Virus record (IMG/VR): IMGVR_UViG_3300034683_000065
Coordinates: 1 to 58,642 of that record
Origin: a virus
Direction: 5' to 3' (one strand)
Length of the DNA stretch: 58,642 nucleotides
The position numbers were made by a program, and so were the translations under genes. Each line of letters opens with the position of its first letter. The first letter of the stretch is position 1. Under the pieces are notes generated by a model. The model saw only the letters and a program-made list of their open reading frames with translations. It ran no database searches and had not been told where the DNA came from. Of this stretch, positions 29,982 through 37,575 are shown in pieces.

Positions 29982-30287
29982 ATGTTTGGACAAGGTATTG
30001 ACGCTCTCTACAAAGCTCAGACGTGGCGCGACTTGGTAGTGCCTGGGTGTGGCGTGCTTGACTATGCCGATCACCCAACCGACGTGTTCGCCGGATTTGA
30101 CTACGTTAGCAGTGAGTACAGGGACCTGAACGGCCTGCTCGTCGGCAGCGACAGCAAAAGATGCAGGCGCGTAATAGAAAACGTACGCAGGCTTTACGAC
30201 TCCCTTCCTGAGGAGCACAGAGAAACTGCGCTAAGCCTCATGCTTTTCTCTTACCAAAACGGAGCACACTTGTTCTGTGAACTGTAA
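29982..30287 (+). CDS. Small protein, unknown
   Basis: A 101-aa protein from ATG 29982, chosen for GGAGGT 5 bp upstream; the same frame extends back to GTG 29928 with reasonable codons, so a 119-aa form is possible. Mostly helical, with no known motif. Confidence 0.65.
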   Translation: MFGQGIDALYKAQTWRDLVVPGCGVLDYADHPTDVFAGFDYVSSEYRDLNGLLVGSDSKRCRRVIENVRRLYDSLPEEHRETALSLMLFSYQNGAHLFCEL

Positions 30288-30299
30288 AGGAGGTGCAAC

Positions 30300-30599
30300 A
30301 TGCAATATCCTGAAAAGATCCAGATCTTCGGGCACGACATCTCGGTGGCGATCCTTGATCAGCCGCTCGGTAAGTTGCCCGACGGTCGTCACATCTGTGC
30401 TGACTTCCACATCCCCACCAACGCGATGAGAGTTTACCACAACGACGCTTACCCGTCGATCGGTGGCACGAACTTCATCCACGAAATGATCGAGGCAATC
30501 AACGCACACGCTGACCTCGGGCTGGAACACCACAAGATCACGACGCTTGCGTCAGGTCTGTATCAGGCCATGAAAAGCGGTGCGGTATCCTGGAACTAA
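30300..30599 (+). CDS. Zincin-like metalloprotein (HExxE)
   Basis: A 99-aa protein behind AAAGGAGG. It contains NFIHEMIEAINAHADLGLEHHKI: a His-Glu-x-x-Glu helix with later His residues, as in small phage proteins related to minimal metallopeptidases. The second His of a classical HExxH is Glu here, as in some zincin-like families. Activity and substrate are unknown. Confidence 0.6.
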   Translation: MQYPEKIQIFGHDISVAILDQPLGKLPDGRHICADFHIPTNAMRVYHNDAYPSIGGTNFIHEMIEAINAHADLGLEHHKITTLASGLYQAMKSGAVSWN

Positions 30600-30621
30600 T
30601 CTTCTAACCTGGAGAAGCGCA

Positions 30622-30789
30622 GTGGAACAAAAACACTGTGCCTCGTGCGTGTGGAAGGCTGACGTTGAGGCTAGTGTACAGCCACTAGACAATGTCAGCT
30701 TCGTGTGCACGCACAGCAGCAGCCCTTACTACGGCACTATGCTTACCAACAGATCACTCTGTTGCGAGTGTTACCGCCGAGACTGGTAG
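30622..30789 (+). CDS. Cys-rich small protein
   Basis: A 55-aa protein from GTG 30622 behind TGGAGAAG. CASCVW, a central Cys and CCECYRRDW give a likely zinc site. The next gene starts 20 bp later. Function unknown. Confidence 0.6.
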   Translation: MEQKHCASCVWKADVEASVQPLDNVSFVCTHSSSPYYGTMLTNRSLCCECYRRDW

Positions 30790-30809
30790 CTGCAAGATAA
30801 GGCGAACCA

Positions 30810-31394
30810 ATGGCTAGAAGCAAAAAGCACAAGGGTTGCACTTTCGCTAGCACATTCGAGCAGAGGTTGGCAAACTACTTCGACGAGCAAGGCATTGCTT
30901 GGGAGTACGAACCAATCAAGATACCGTGGCAGCCAGCCGTCAGGTACTACAAGCCAGACTTCAAGGTAACGCTTCCGTCTGGTGAGCAGTTCTACGTAGA
31001 AGCTAAAGGCTTCTTTGACGGAGACGCCAGAAGTAAGATGATACAAGTCAAGGCTCAGCACCCTGACGTGGACATCCGAATGGTATTCATGCGTGGAGAC
31101 AACGTGCTTTCACGCAAAGCAAAGAACCCTACCACGTACACTGCGTGGGCAGAGCGATACGGTTTCCCGTGCTTTGAAATCGAATTGCCTAAAGAGCAAA
31201 AGAAACCAAGTGCAAAACGAACAACAAGACGAAAGACAACTCAAGAAGCAGCAAACGCTAGCGAAGGTTTACCTAAGGGTAGATCAAGAGCTAAAACGAG
31301 CAGCTCGAAAGTACCCGGATCACCCGAGCCTGGAGCACAGCCTGTGCGTAATCGAAGAAGAACTCGACGAACTGCGCAGGGAAGTGTATCTTAG
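30810..31394 (+). CDS. Endonuclease I (Holliday-junction resolvase, T7 gp3-like)
   Basis: A 194-aa protein. Residues 15-125 match T7 endonuclease I: FEQRLANYFDEQGI (catalytic Glu), YKPDFKVTLPSGEQFYVEAKGFF (the P-D...E-x-K nuclease motif) and a final FEIELPK strand. It resolves branched replication intermediates before packaging. The last 60 residues are basic and low-complexity and overlap the next gene out of frame; T7 gp3 ends near the core. Confidence 0.92.
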   Translation: MARSKKHKGCTFASTFEQRLANYFDEQGIAWEYEPIKIPWQPAVRYYKPDFKVTLPSGEQFYVEAKGFFDGDARSKMIQVKAQHPDVDIRMVFMRGDNVLSRKAKNPTTYTAWAERYGFPCFEIELPKEQKKPSAKRTTRRKTTQEAANASEGLPKGRSRAKTSSSKVPGSPEPGAQPVRNRRRTRRTAQGSVS

Positions 31395-31536
31395 AGGAGA
31401 GTGGCGCCGGCCGCATCGTATTTGGGAAGAAGCCGTTCAGCTTGCGTGTATGTCCATCCGACTACTGGTCGAGATGGAAGCGCGGGAGAATGGTAACGAT
31501 GCTACACCTACAAAACCGGTCAAAGATTTCGGATGA
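31210..31536 (+). CDS. MazG-like nucleotide pyrophosphohydrolase domain protein
   Basis: A 108-aa protein from GTG 31210. CVIEEELDELRREVYL holds the MazG E-E-x-x-E metal-binding motif, and IWEEAVQLACMSIRLL is the usual second helix of small phage MazG-like proteins. Such enzymes hydrolyse NTPs or alarmones. It overlaps the endonuclease tail by 185 bp in another frame and has only a weak ribosome site. The second acidic pair is partly changed, so activity is uncertain. Confidence 0.7.
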   Translation: MQNEQQDERQLKKQQTLAKVYLRVDQELKRAARKYPDHPSLEHSLCVIEEELDELRREVYLRGEWRRPHRIWEEAVQLACMSIRLLVEMEARENGNDATPTKPVKDFG

Positions 31537-31711
31537 TGACTTGCTCGTGTTTGTAGAACGTAACTACACATCTGCACAGCTGGTCGCCCTGTTGGGTATG
31601 CCAGTAGCAGACCTCTTGTCGGAAGATGAGTGGCTGTACACACAGGTAGTAAACGGACTACTCACAAACAAGATCACAAAAGATATCGAAAAAGACCAGC
31701 AAAGGTCGTAA
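31499..31711 (+). CDS. Small protein, unknown
   Basis: A 70-aa protein from ATG 31499 (GGGAGA upstream); an in-frame ATG at 31490 is possible. It overlaps the MazG-like stop by 38 bp. It reads like a small helix-turn-helix (LLVFVERNYTSAQLVALLGMPVADL) and may bind DNA, but the match is loose. Confidence 0.6.
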   Translation: MLHLQNRSKISDDDLLVFVERNYTSAQLVALLGMPVADLLSEDEWLYTQVVNGLLTNKITKDIEKDQQRS

Positions 31712-31715
31712 CTAC

Positions 31716-32021
31716 ATGTTCAATAAGATGATGTGTTACTTCAAAGGCCACAACTTTTCTCAGGTAGAAGAGTACACAGTGGAACTCGGCAAGAAGATTA
31801 CTGCCCACGTTACTATCAAGGAGTGTGCACGTTGCGGTCACAAGACTCGCCACGTTACGTTTTTCGGCACGCTTTCTCGAGACGAAGCTAAGGCAGTCAT
31901 CGACGGTGTCGACCTTACTGTATCTACTCTGCCTAAGGAAGAGATGCCAGAAGCTCTGACTCCGAAGAAGTCTCGGAAGACTGGCTCCACCAAGGAAGTA
32001 GAACCGCTCGAAATAAAGTAG
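31716..32021 (+). CDS. Small protein with one Cys pair
   Basis: A 101-aa protein starting 4 bp after the previous stop. It has CARCGHKTRH and a preceding GHNF segment that could give one metal site together with His residues. The C-terminus is Lys-rich and disordered. Function unknown. Confidence 0.65.
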   Translation: MFNKMMCYFKGHNFSQVEEYTVELGKKITAHVTIKECARCGHKTRHVTFFGTLSRDEAKAVIDGVDLTVSTLPKEEMPEALTPKKSRKTGSTKEVEPLEIK

Positions 32022-32033
32022 GTAGACAAACTA

Positions 32034-32564
32034 GTGGAGATTACAGTCACACAATTGACAGACATTGACCTAGCACGTAAGGCGTGTTCTTTCACTTCCT
32101 CAAAGGAAAGTAAGATCACCCTTGAACGGCTTGCGCAGTGTGAACACAGCCCGCTTAGGTGCATAATGTTTTGCGTGGAAATGCGAGACATCCCGACGTT
32201 TGTGTCGGTGCACCTAGTAAGGCACAAGATAGGTGTTGAACACTTTGTTAAGAGTAACAGAGAAGATCTGGCTGGGTACACCGGAGACACCGGGCGTAAC
32301 CATCCAGTTAATCACATGATGCTCATTAACGCACAAGCACTGATACAACTGGCGCGTAAACGCCTGTGCTCTAAAGCACACGCAGAGACGCAAGCTGTTG
32401 TTCGTGATATAGTAAGTAAGCTTCCTGCTGAGCTTGCTAAGTTCTGTGTACCAGAGTGTGAATACCGAGGTGGAATCTGCTATGAACTTAAACCTTGTGG
32501 ACGGGGAACTCCTGTACGGTCGCTCAGCAAACGGGCGACACAAAGTGTGGAAGATCCGCGTTGA
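32034..32564 (+). CDS. ThyX-like flavin-dependent thymidylate synthase
   Basis: A 176-aa protein opening with GTG. FVSVHLVRHKIGVEHFVKSNRED resembles the ThyX signature (R-H-R-x(7)-S-x-R), with His replacing the second-site residues, and CEHSPLRCIMFCVEMRDIP matches the preceding ThyX strand-helix. ThyX makes dTMP from dUMP using FAD and folate. The protein is shorter than cellular ThyX (about 220 aa) and the signature is altered, so it may be a divergent or regulatory relative, as seen in several podoviruses. Its 3' end overlaps the ligase gene by 83 bp. Confidence 0.7.
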   Translation: MEITVTQLTDIDLARKACSFTSSKESKITLERLAQCEHSPLRCIMFCVEMRDIPTFVSVHLVRHKIGVEHFVKSNREDLAGYTGDTGRNHPVNHMMLINAQALIQLARKRLCSKAHAETQAVVRDIVSKLPAELAKFCVPECEYRGGICYELKPCGRGTPVRSLSKRATQSVEDPR

Positions 32565-33588
32565 AGGTAACGACATAGTCATCGAACACGGCACTGAGGG
32601 TGGTGTGATGCAAGAGAAGCGTCGCACCGTCCGCAGTGGAAAGAATCTTGGGCGAGCTAACGCTACAACAGCTAGCGAACAAGCTATCCGAGAGGCCGCG
32701 TCGCGATATAGTAAGTACCTGGACAAAGGCTACAGGAAGACAAAGAAAGAACTAGACGCCCTGCCTGTTAAACCAATGCTTGCCCAGTCGTTCCTTGACG
32801 CACACAAGAAGTTGCACTACCCTTGTATCACACAGCCGAAGTTTAACGGGGTGCGGTGCGTAGTGCAGTTAGTTGATGGTGAACCTTTCTTTCTTTCACG
32901 AGAAAGTAAAGAGTTCAAAGTAATGCGTACTCACAAGAAACTGTGTTCAGAGCTCAAACGTATCTTTGAACACAGCCCCGACATTATCCTTGACGGAGAG
33001 TTGTACCATCACGGCACACCTCTTCAGGATATAGTAAGTGGGGTAAAGGCTGTCGGAGATCTGACTTCAAGAATAACCTACGTACTGTATGACGTAGTCT
33101 CTAACGAAGATCAGATTACTCGGCTTAGCAAGTTGTCTAACTTGATAACCGACCTATCCAAAGACAAGCCTCTTAAGTTTGTAGAAGCTGCTCAAACGCA
33201 GTACGCAAAAAGCTTCGACGATATTGTAAAGCATCAGCAGCAATATCTGGAGCAGGGGTACGAGGGACTTATCGCTCGTAACGTTAGCGGTAAGTACCGT
33301 AAAGGATACAGAAGCCCCGACTTGCAGAAGTACAAGAACTTCAAAGACAGAGAGTTCAAGATTGTTGGTGCGACGCACAGCAATAACTACGAAGTTATCT
33401 GGATTTGTAGGTTCTTTGGTGAGCCATTCGAGGTAGTACCTACTGGTTCCTCGAGCACACGCAAAGATATGTGGGTAAACGCCGAGAAGTATTTCGGCAA
33501 GATGCTCACTGTGAGGTACAGTGATGAATCCAAACGTGGAGTCCCAATCGGAAACCCAGTCGGAATCTGCATCAGAGACTACGAGTAA
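32482..33588 (+). CDS. ATP-dependent DNA ligase
   Basis: A 368-aa protein from ATG 32482 behind GAGGTGG. Residues 1-90 form a WGR-like nucleic-acid-binding module (HKVWKIRVEGNDIVIEHG, NATTASEQAIREA). The nucleotidyltransferase domain has motif I QPKFNGVRC with the adenylated Lys, motif III IILDGELYHHG, motif IV YEGLIARN, and motif V RSPDLQKYKNFKDREFKIVG; an OB domain follows. It seals nicks. Motif I carries Asn where DNA ligases usually have Asp (KxDG). Confidence 0.92.
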   Translation: MNLNLVDGELLYGRSANGRHKVWKIRVEGNDIVIEHGTEGGVMQEKRRTVRSGKNLGRANATTASEQAIREAASRYSKYLDKGYRKTKKELDALPVKPMLAQSFLDAHKKLHYPCITQPKFNGVRCVVQLVDGEPFFLSRESKEFKVMRTHKKLCSELKRIFEHSPDIILDGELYHHGTPLQDIVSGVKAVGDLTSRITYVLYDVVSNEDQITRLSKLSNLITDLSKDKPLKFVEAAQTQYAKSFDDIVKHQQQYLEQGYEGLIARNVSGKYRKGYRSPDLQKYKNFKDREFKIVGATHSNNYEVIWICRFFGEPFEVVPTGSSSTRKDMWVNAEKYFGKMLTVRYSDESKRGVPIGNPVGICIRDYE

Positions 33589-33871
33589 TGGACATACAGA
33601 ACGAGTAGAGGTCCTCAAGAAGACGCTGCTCTACGGTGACAAACCAGTAGCTAGCACAGGCGTGACACTAGTTCTACTAGAACAGCCAGACGCTCTGTAC
33701 AAGCCCACATGTAATAAGTGTGGTAGTCCCGTTACAGCGTATATAAAGACTACGCACGCACCCGGGTCGAAGAGGCACCAGTATTTGTGGCACTGTGACG
33801 CAGACATCGAGCACACAGGCTTCTTTGGTTTTCTACGCGAGCCGGCGCGGGGGGAAATAAGTTATGGCTAA
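33524..33871 (+). CDS. Small protein with a zinc pair, overlapping the ligase end
   Basis: A 115-aa protein from ATG 33524 (GAGG upstream), overlapping the ligase by 65 bp. Residues 1-25 are Ser/Glu-rich and disordered; a folded part follows with CNKCGS, later HxC (YLWHCDAD), and HTGFFGF, like a half zinc ribbon. It overlaps the endolysin start by 8 bp. Function unknown. Confidence 0.65.
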   Translation: MNPNVESQSETQSESASETTSNGHTERVEVLKKTLLYGDKPVASTGVTLVLLEQPDALYKPTCNKCGSPVTAYIKTTHAPGSKRHQYLWHCDADIEHTGFFGFLREPARGEISYG

Positions 33872-34217
33872 GTATTTTAAGAAATCAGAATTCGCGTGTA
33901 AGTGCGGGTGTGGTTACGACGACGTGCACGAAGACCTGCTCGCGCTTCTCGACGCAGCTCGAGAGCACGCAGGTATTCCGTTCGTTATCAACAGTGGTTG
34001 CAGGTGCAAGAAGCACAACGCAGCCGTTGGTGGTAAGCCGAACAGTGCGCACATTCGTGGCTACGCTGCTGACATTGCGTGCACCGACAGCCACTCTAGG
34101 TGGCTTATCAAGCGCGCACTGTACGCTGCCGGAGCTAAGCGTATCGGACACCACGAACGTTTCATCCACGTCGACGTAGACCCAAGCCTTCCGCAGGAAG
34201 TGGAGTTCAAGTACTAG
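33864..34217 (+). CDS. Endolysin, peptidase M15 (D-Ala-D-Ala carboxypeptidase type)
   Basis: A 117-aa single-domain enzyme. The zinc site shows SAHIRGYAADI (S-x-H-x-x-G-x-A-x-D, giving His and Asp ligands) and FIHVDVD (the last His ligand). SEFACKCGCGYDD at the start is typical of this M15 subfamily. It cleaves cell-wall peptide links after the holin opens the membrane. It is encoded in the rightward arm, about 4 kb from the holin gene, which is on the other strand. Confidence 0.93.
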   Translation: MAKYFKKSEFACKCGCGYDDVHEDLLALLDAAREHAGIPFVINSGCRCKKHNAAVGGKPNSAHIRGYAADIACTDSHSRWLIKRALYAAGAKRIGHHERFIHVDVDPSLPQEVEFKY

Positions 34218-34218
34218 T

Positions 34219-34749
34219 ATGACTAACACGAAAACAGCGATAAAGCTTCTTAAGTGTGTTGGTCCTTTGTGGTATGTAAGTTCTCCAATTTCTACAGGGG
34301 TACGTAAACACAGATTTGAAGAACGCTACTCTTACATTACTAACAAGAGTCTTTACGATTCTTTGTACAAGAAGTATGTAATAGAGCCTAACTGTGCGGA
34401 CGCCAGGGTGTTGGCAGAGTCGTACCGTAGTGACTTGCTGACAGTTCTGTGCCCGGCTGACTTCTATGAGCCTAGCTGGTCACAGGAAGATTACCTTGCC
34501 TTTTGGGAAGAGGTGATTACTGAGTCTGTACACACAATCGTGTTTAATGATGGTTGGGAATATTCTCACGGGTGTAATGAAGAGTTTGTGCTTGCGCACA
34601 AGCTTGGCATTAGATGTTTCGCTGATGATAACGAGGCGCTGTCTGTGGAAGATGGCTACAACATGGCGAAGCACGCTAGCCAGCACGAGCCGTGGTGGCC
34701 AGAAGTAGAAAAGAAATACAAGGAATTGATGAAGAATGTTGACGCGTAA
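34219..34749 (+). CDS. Nucleoside deoxyribosyltransferase-like (DUF4406-like) protein
   Basis: A 176-aa protein beginning 1 bp after the endolysin stop. It has an opening WYVSSPIST strand-loop, which resembles Y-x-x-x-P-I/M-S/T-G, and the late motif DGWEYSHGCNEEFVLAHKLGIRCF, resembling L-x-G-W-x-x-S-x-G-x-x-x-E-x-x-x-A-x-x-x-G-I. The fold transfers or cleaves deoxyribose on nucleosides, so it fits nucleotide salvage during infection. Confidence 0.7.
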   Translation: MTNTKTAIKLLKCVGPLWYVSSPISTGVRKHRFEERYSYITNKSLYDSLYKKYVIEPNCADARVLAESYRSDLLTVLCPADFYEPSWSQEDYLAFWEEVITESVHTIVFNDGWEYSHGCNEEFVLAHKLGIRCFADDNEALSVEDGYNMAKHASQHEPWWPEVEKKYKELMKNVDA

Positions 34750-35215
34750 TTTGAAAGACGAAATTCTGCTGCAGAAGCTGCTTGGTCTCAGCAACGAAGA
34801 AGCCAGTGCACGTCTCGGTATGTGGTACATGTACTGTGACGAGGTTGGTGAACACATCTCTGAGTATGCGATCGGTCAGTACGGAGACTTCCCGAATGAC
34901 CCGTACACCGAGCAGACCATCGACACTCTGTGGTCGCACCTTGATCGCTACCTTGCTCGCCGTAAGACTGGTAAGCGTGGTGAAGAAGACCTCAAGCGAG
35001 ACCTGCTCAAGATCGCACACATCACGAGTGTTATCTGGGCGAAGCAGAGCGGTGTCGAGCAGATGTGGCAAGAAGTAGAAGTTAATCCTGAAACTGCTGA
35101 GGCTGATCTTGATCGGCTTCTTAGTGAGGTTGCTGACAATGTCTCCACTACTGCAGACACCGTGGACCCTGGTGTGCAGAATCTGCCCGAAGATGGAACC
35201 ACTGAATCCAAGTAA
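34736..35215 (+). CDS. Protein of unknown function
   Basis: A 159-aa protein overlapping the previous stop by 14 bp. Helical, with charged segments (KRGEEDLKRDLLKIAHITSVIWAKQ split by turns) and an acidic disordered tail. It lies in the nucleotide-metabolism cluster. No domain recognised. Confidence 0.65.
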   Translation: MLTRNLKDEILLQKLLGLSNEEASARLGMWYMYCDEVGEHISEYAIGQYGDFPNDPYTEQTIDTLWSHLDRYLARRKTGKRGEEDLKRDLLKIAHITSVIWAKQSGVEQMWQEVEVNPETAEADLDRLLSEVADNVSTTADTVDPGVQNLPEDGTTESK

Positions 35216-35294
35216 CTTCTTGGGCTTCTGTACCGAACAATGTAAAGAAGTACGTTACGACCACAGGTGTGACGTAGTTAAAGGTAGCAGCTAA
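35193..35294 (+). CDS. 33-aa Cys-containing mini-protein
   Basis: ATG 35193 opens a 33-codon frame overlapping the previous gene by 23 bp; its TAA shares a base with the next ATG. It has CTEQCKE and a third Cys before the end (HRCDVV), plausible for a small metal site. The tight coupling on both sides supports it as real. Confidence 0.5.
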   Translation: MEPLNPSNFLGFCTEQCKEVRYDHRCDVVKGSS

Positions 35295-35455
35295 TGACTA
35301 TCGTAGAAGTTAGGTGGAATGACAGATTCCACATGACGTTTGAGGCCGACGATGTGCAGCACGGCGCTGACTATTTGTGGGTTTCTGAGGCCAACAAAGA
35401 TCCCAAGTTTATTCCGCTTAGTTCTGTGCGCTGGTTCAGCAAGAAGGTGGCATAA
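35294..35455 (+). CDS. 53-aa protein, unknown
   Basis: ATG at 35294 overlaps the previous TAA, and its own TAA (35453-35455) overlaps the ATG of the DHH gene, so translation is coupled on both sides. The sequence is beta-rich (MTIVEVRWNDRFHMTFEADD), with an ending PLSSVRWFSKK. Function unknown. Confidence 0.6.
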   Translation: MTIVEVRWNDRFHMTFEADDVQHGADYLWVSEANKDPKFIPLSSVRWFSKKVA

Positions 35456-36363
35456 TGAATCCTGATAATGTTTGGTGTTTTCACCACACTGATGCCGATG
35501 GCCACTGCGCCGGTGCAATCGTCAAGTACTTTGTCCCGCACGCTGAGACTGTAGAGATCAACTACGGGTACAAGCCCGAGATTATCTTTGATGTTGTGAA
35601 CCCTGGCGACACAGTCTTTGTCGTAGACTTTTCGTTTACGCCCGAAGACATGCAGAAGCTGGTGCACGAGATGAAGTGTTGTGTCATCTGGATCGACCAC
35701 CACAAGACAGCCATTGAGACTCTTCACGAGTACAAGGACATCGAAGGTATTCGTGACGAGAAGTTCGCCGGGTGCGAGCTGGCGTGGGACTACTTTAACA
35801 ACGACAGAAACTACAGGCCTACTCCTGAGATCGTTAAGTTTGTTGGTAGGTACGACGTGTGGGATCACAGCGATCCTCGAGTTGTTCCGTTTAACTACGG
35901 CATGACTCTGCTCGACACTGTGCCTTCCTCGGCGGAAGCTATGGACTTCTGGGCTACGGCTTTCGAACAGAGTCCCATTGAAGTACCCACTGACGGCAGC
36001 ATGATCTCCGCTAAGTGGGGACCTGTGGATCAGGTGCTCAACATGGGCAACATCGCTATGGCGTACAAGGACGCCCGTTGCGAGTACATCATGAAGAACT
36101 CCTTTGAGTACGAACTCGAAGGACTCAAGCTGATTTGTATCAACCAGAATGTAGAAGACACTTACTCGTTCGCCTCGGTGCGTAAGCCTGAGCACGACGC
36201 AGCTGTGTGGTTCTACTTTACAGGCAAGAAGTGGAAGTGGAGTATCCGCAGTCTTAAGGACGGCATTGACGTTACTCCCGTAGCTCGTAAGTTCGGTGGT
36301 GGTGGACACGCTGGTGCGTGTGGCTTTACTACTGCTGAGTTCTCTGATTTCTTCAAGGTCTAA
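35455..36363 (+). CDS. DHH-family phosphoesterase (RecJ/NrnA-like)
   Basis: A 302-aa protein. Motif HTDADGHCAG (H-x-D-x-D-G), the strand VFVVDFSF, WIDHHKTA (the D-H-H motif) and the C-terminal DHHA1 signature GGGGHAGACGF are all present. Such enzymes degrade short oligonucleotides or single strands from the 5' end using Mn. In the phage it could recycle nucleotides from host DNA or cleave a signalling nucleotide. Confidence 0.9.
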   Translation: MNPDNVWCFHHTDADGHCAGAIVKYFVPHAETVEINYGYKPEIIFDVVNPGDTVFVVDFSFTPEDMQKLVHEMKCCVIWIDHHKTAIETLHEYKDIEGIRDEKFAGCELAWDYFNNDRNYRPTPEIVKFVGRYDVWDHSDPRVVPFNYGMTLLDTVPSSAEAMDFWATAFEQSPIEVPTDGSMISAKWGPVDQVLNMGNIAMAYKDARCEYIMKNSFEYELEGLKLICINQNVEDTYSFASVRKPEHDAAVWFYFTGKKWKWSIRSLKDGIDVTPVARKFGGGGHAGACGFTTAEFSDFFKV

Positions 36364-36384
36364 ACTTTCGGAGGTTAGCACATC

Positions 36385-36780
36385 ATGGCAAATACAACTG
36401 AATTCTCTCCTTACAAACCGGTTACTGTGAAGTCTGTGTCTGTTTCTGAAAACACGTACACTGACGGTGGAAAAGTATGGACTGTCGCTAACCTCATCGA
36501 AAGATCAAAAGATCTGCCTGTATTTGAGCTGCCTATCCAGACAATCTACATTGGGGCACACATCTGGAGTCCCATTCGTAGTGCAAAAGCTCTGGCTAAG
36601 CACATGAAACGTGTAATGAGTGCGTCACTTGATCACCCGATTATCCTTGACGAAGATGGATTCATCATGGACGGGTGGCACAGAGTGACAAAAGCACTGA
36701 TCGACGGAGTTGCCACAGTGAAAGCTGTGAGGTTCGACGAGAATCCTCCGCACGACTACGAAGTAAAGGAGGGCGAGTAA
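36385..36780 (+). CDS. ParB/Srx-like domain protein
   Basis: A 131-aa protein behind GGAGG. HPIILDEDGFIMDGWHRVTKALIDGVATVKAVRF fits the ParB/sulfiredoxin-like core, with the D-G-x-H-R signature. There is no helix-turn-helix, so it is not a partition protein; phage members of this fold act as CTP/ATP-binding or kinase-like enzymes. Function not assigned. Confidence 0.7.
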   Translation: MANTTEFSPYKPVTVKSVSVSENTYTDGGKVWTVANLIERSKDLPVFELPIQTIYIGAHIWSPIRSAKALAKHMKRVMSASLDHPIILDEDGFIMDGWHRVTKALIDGVATVKAVRFDENPPHDYEVKEGE

Positions 36781-36786
36781 TTCTAA

Positions 36787-36927
36787 ATGCTTCATGACGA
36801 AGATGTTTTAAGATCTCTTGTAACTCTAATACCGTTCGTGTGGATCGGTGGTAAATTCTTTTACTACGGAATAAAAGGCTACTACGAACGCAACGACTCT
36901 AACGACGACACTAAGCTTAACTTCTAA
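36787..36927 (+). CDS. 46-aa membrane protein
   Basis: ATG 36787, GGAGGG about 14 bp upstream. A hydrophobic stretch (LVTLIPFVWIGGKFFYYGI) is followed by a charged tail. One membrane span is likely. Function unknown. Confidence 0.5.
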   Translation: MLHDEDVLRSLVTLIPFVWIGGKFFYYGIKGYYERNDSNDDTKLNF

Positions 36928-36953
36928 TCATAAGTACAAAGGTACCTTTACAC

Positions 36954-37247
36954 ATGATTCCTACTATCGAAACACGCCTTGATCACACCGCTAACGTGAT
37001 GGAGATTATCACGACCCGCCTTCAGCAGAACGACGCTGAGCTTATCGCTCTGCAGAACTCTATTGACACTAGTGTCATCAATCTCATCAAGGCCCGATCG
37101 GAACTGGTTGAGCAGCTTGAAGACGCCATTCTTAAGCACAACGAGCTCACGCTTCTTAAGCGCATCAAGGACGACGAGCTTGGCGTGTACGACAAGTCTA
37201 CCGGAGACCACGTCGAAGTGATCTTCGTAGACAAGTCGCAGGGCTAA
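36954..37247 (+). CDS. Coiled-coil protein, unknown
   Basis: A 97-aa, nearly all-helical protein with heptads through residues 5-75 (VMEIITTRLQQNDAELIALQ, LVEQLEDAILKHNELTLL). Probably a dimer. It lies near the end of the rightward arm. No known function. Confidence 0.65.
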   Translation: MIPTIETRLDHTANVMEIITTRLQQNDAELIALQNSIDTSVINLIKARSELVEQLEDAILKHNELTLLKRIKDDELGVYDKSTGDHVEVIFVDKSQG

Positions 37248-37269
37248 TACCCCTTTAGAATGCACGACG

Positions 37270-37344
37270 TTTGATTCTAAGGCACGTTTACAGGGAAACC
37301 TGCCTAGAGTATGGGTGGAAATGTAGCGTGCCTTAGAAGTCAAA
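37270..37344 (+). ncRNA. Structured RNA element near the right-arm end
   Basis: TTTGA-TTCTAAGGCACG (37270-37286) pairs with CGTGCCTTAGAA-G-TCAAA (37327-37344), 17 bp with one bulge. Inside is CAGG-GAAA-CCTG (37291-37302), a 12-base word also found in the large RNA at 14838. A terminator follows 32 bp later. Probably a small RNA or a 3'-end element. Confidence 0.6.
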
Positions 37345-37375
37345 ATCCTACACACAATAAAAGAGAAGCCTGGGT

Positions 37376-37410
37376 ACGAAAGTATCTGGGCTTTTCTTTT
37401 AGTTTACTTT
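37376..37410 (+). terminator. Intrinsic terminator with a GAAA loop
   Basis: AAGCCTGGGTAC (37376-37387), loop GAAA, GTATCTGGGCTT (37392-37403): 12 bp with three G-U pairs, then TTCTTTTAG. Confidence 0.85.
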
Positions 37411-37431
37411 TAACTCGGAGTTCACGAATAT

Positions 37432-37575
37432 ATGAACGAAAAGAAGATAGAGTACATCAAGACGTGGAAGCCTATAGCTGAACAGCTTATCAAGGCAAAG
37501 AGCAAGGAAGCTCGCACCTACGGAGAAGAGTTGATGAAACTCGTGCGCGAAGTAGAGGAGGGTATGGCCGCGTGA
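37432..37575 (+). CDS. 47-aa helical protein
   Basis: ATG 37432, with CGGAG upstream. A single charged helix (WKPIAEQLIKAKSKEARTYG). Its TGA overlaps the GTG of the next gene. Function unknown. Confidence 0.55.
   Translation: MNEKKIEYIKTWKPIAEQLIKAKSKEARTYGEELMKLVREVEEGMAA

Noticed and set aside
36385-36780. ParB partition protein acting on the parS-like sites
   Set aside because: Only the nuclease/CTP-type core is present; there is no helix-turn-helix for parS binding and no ParA gene.
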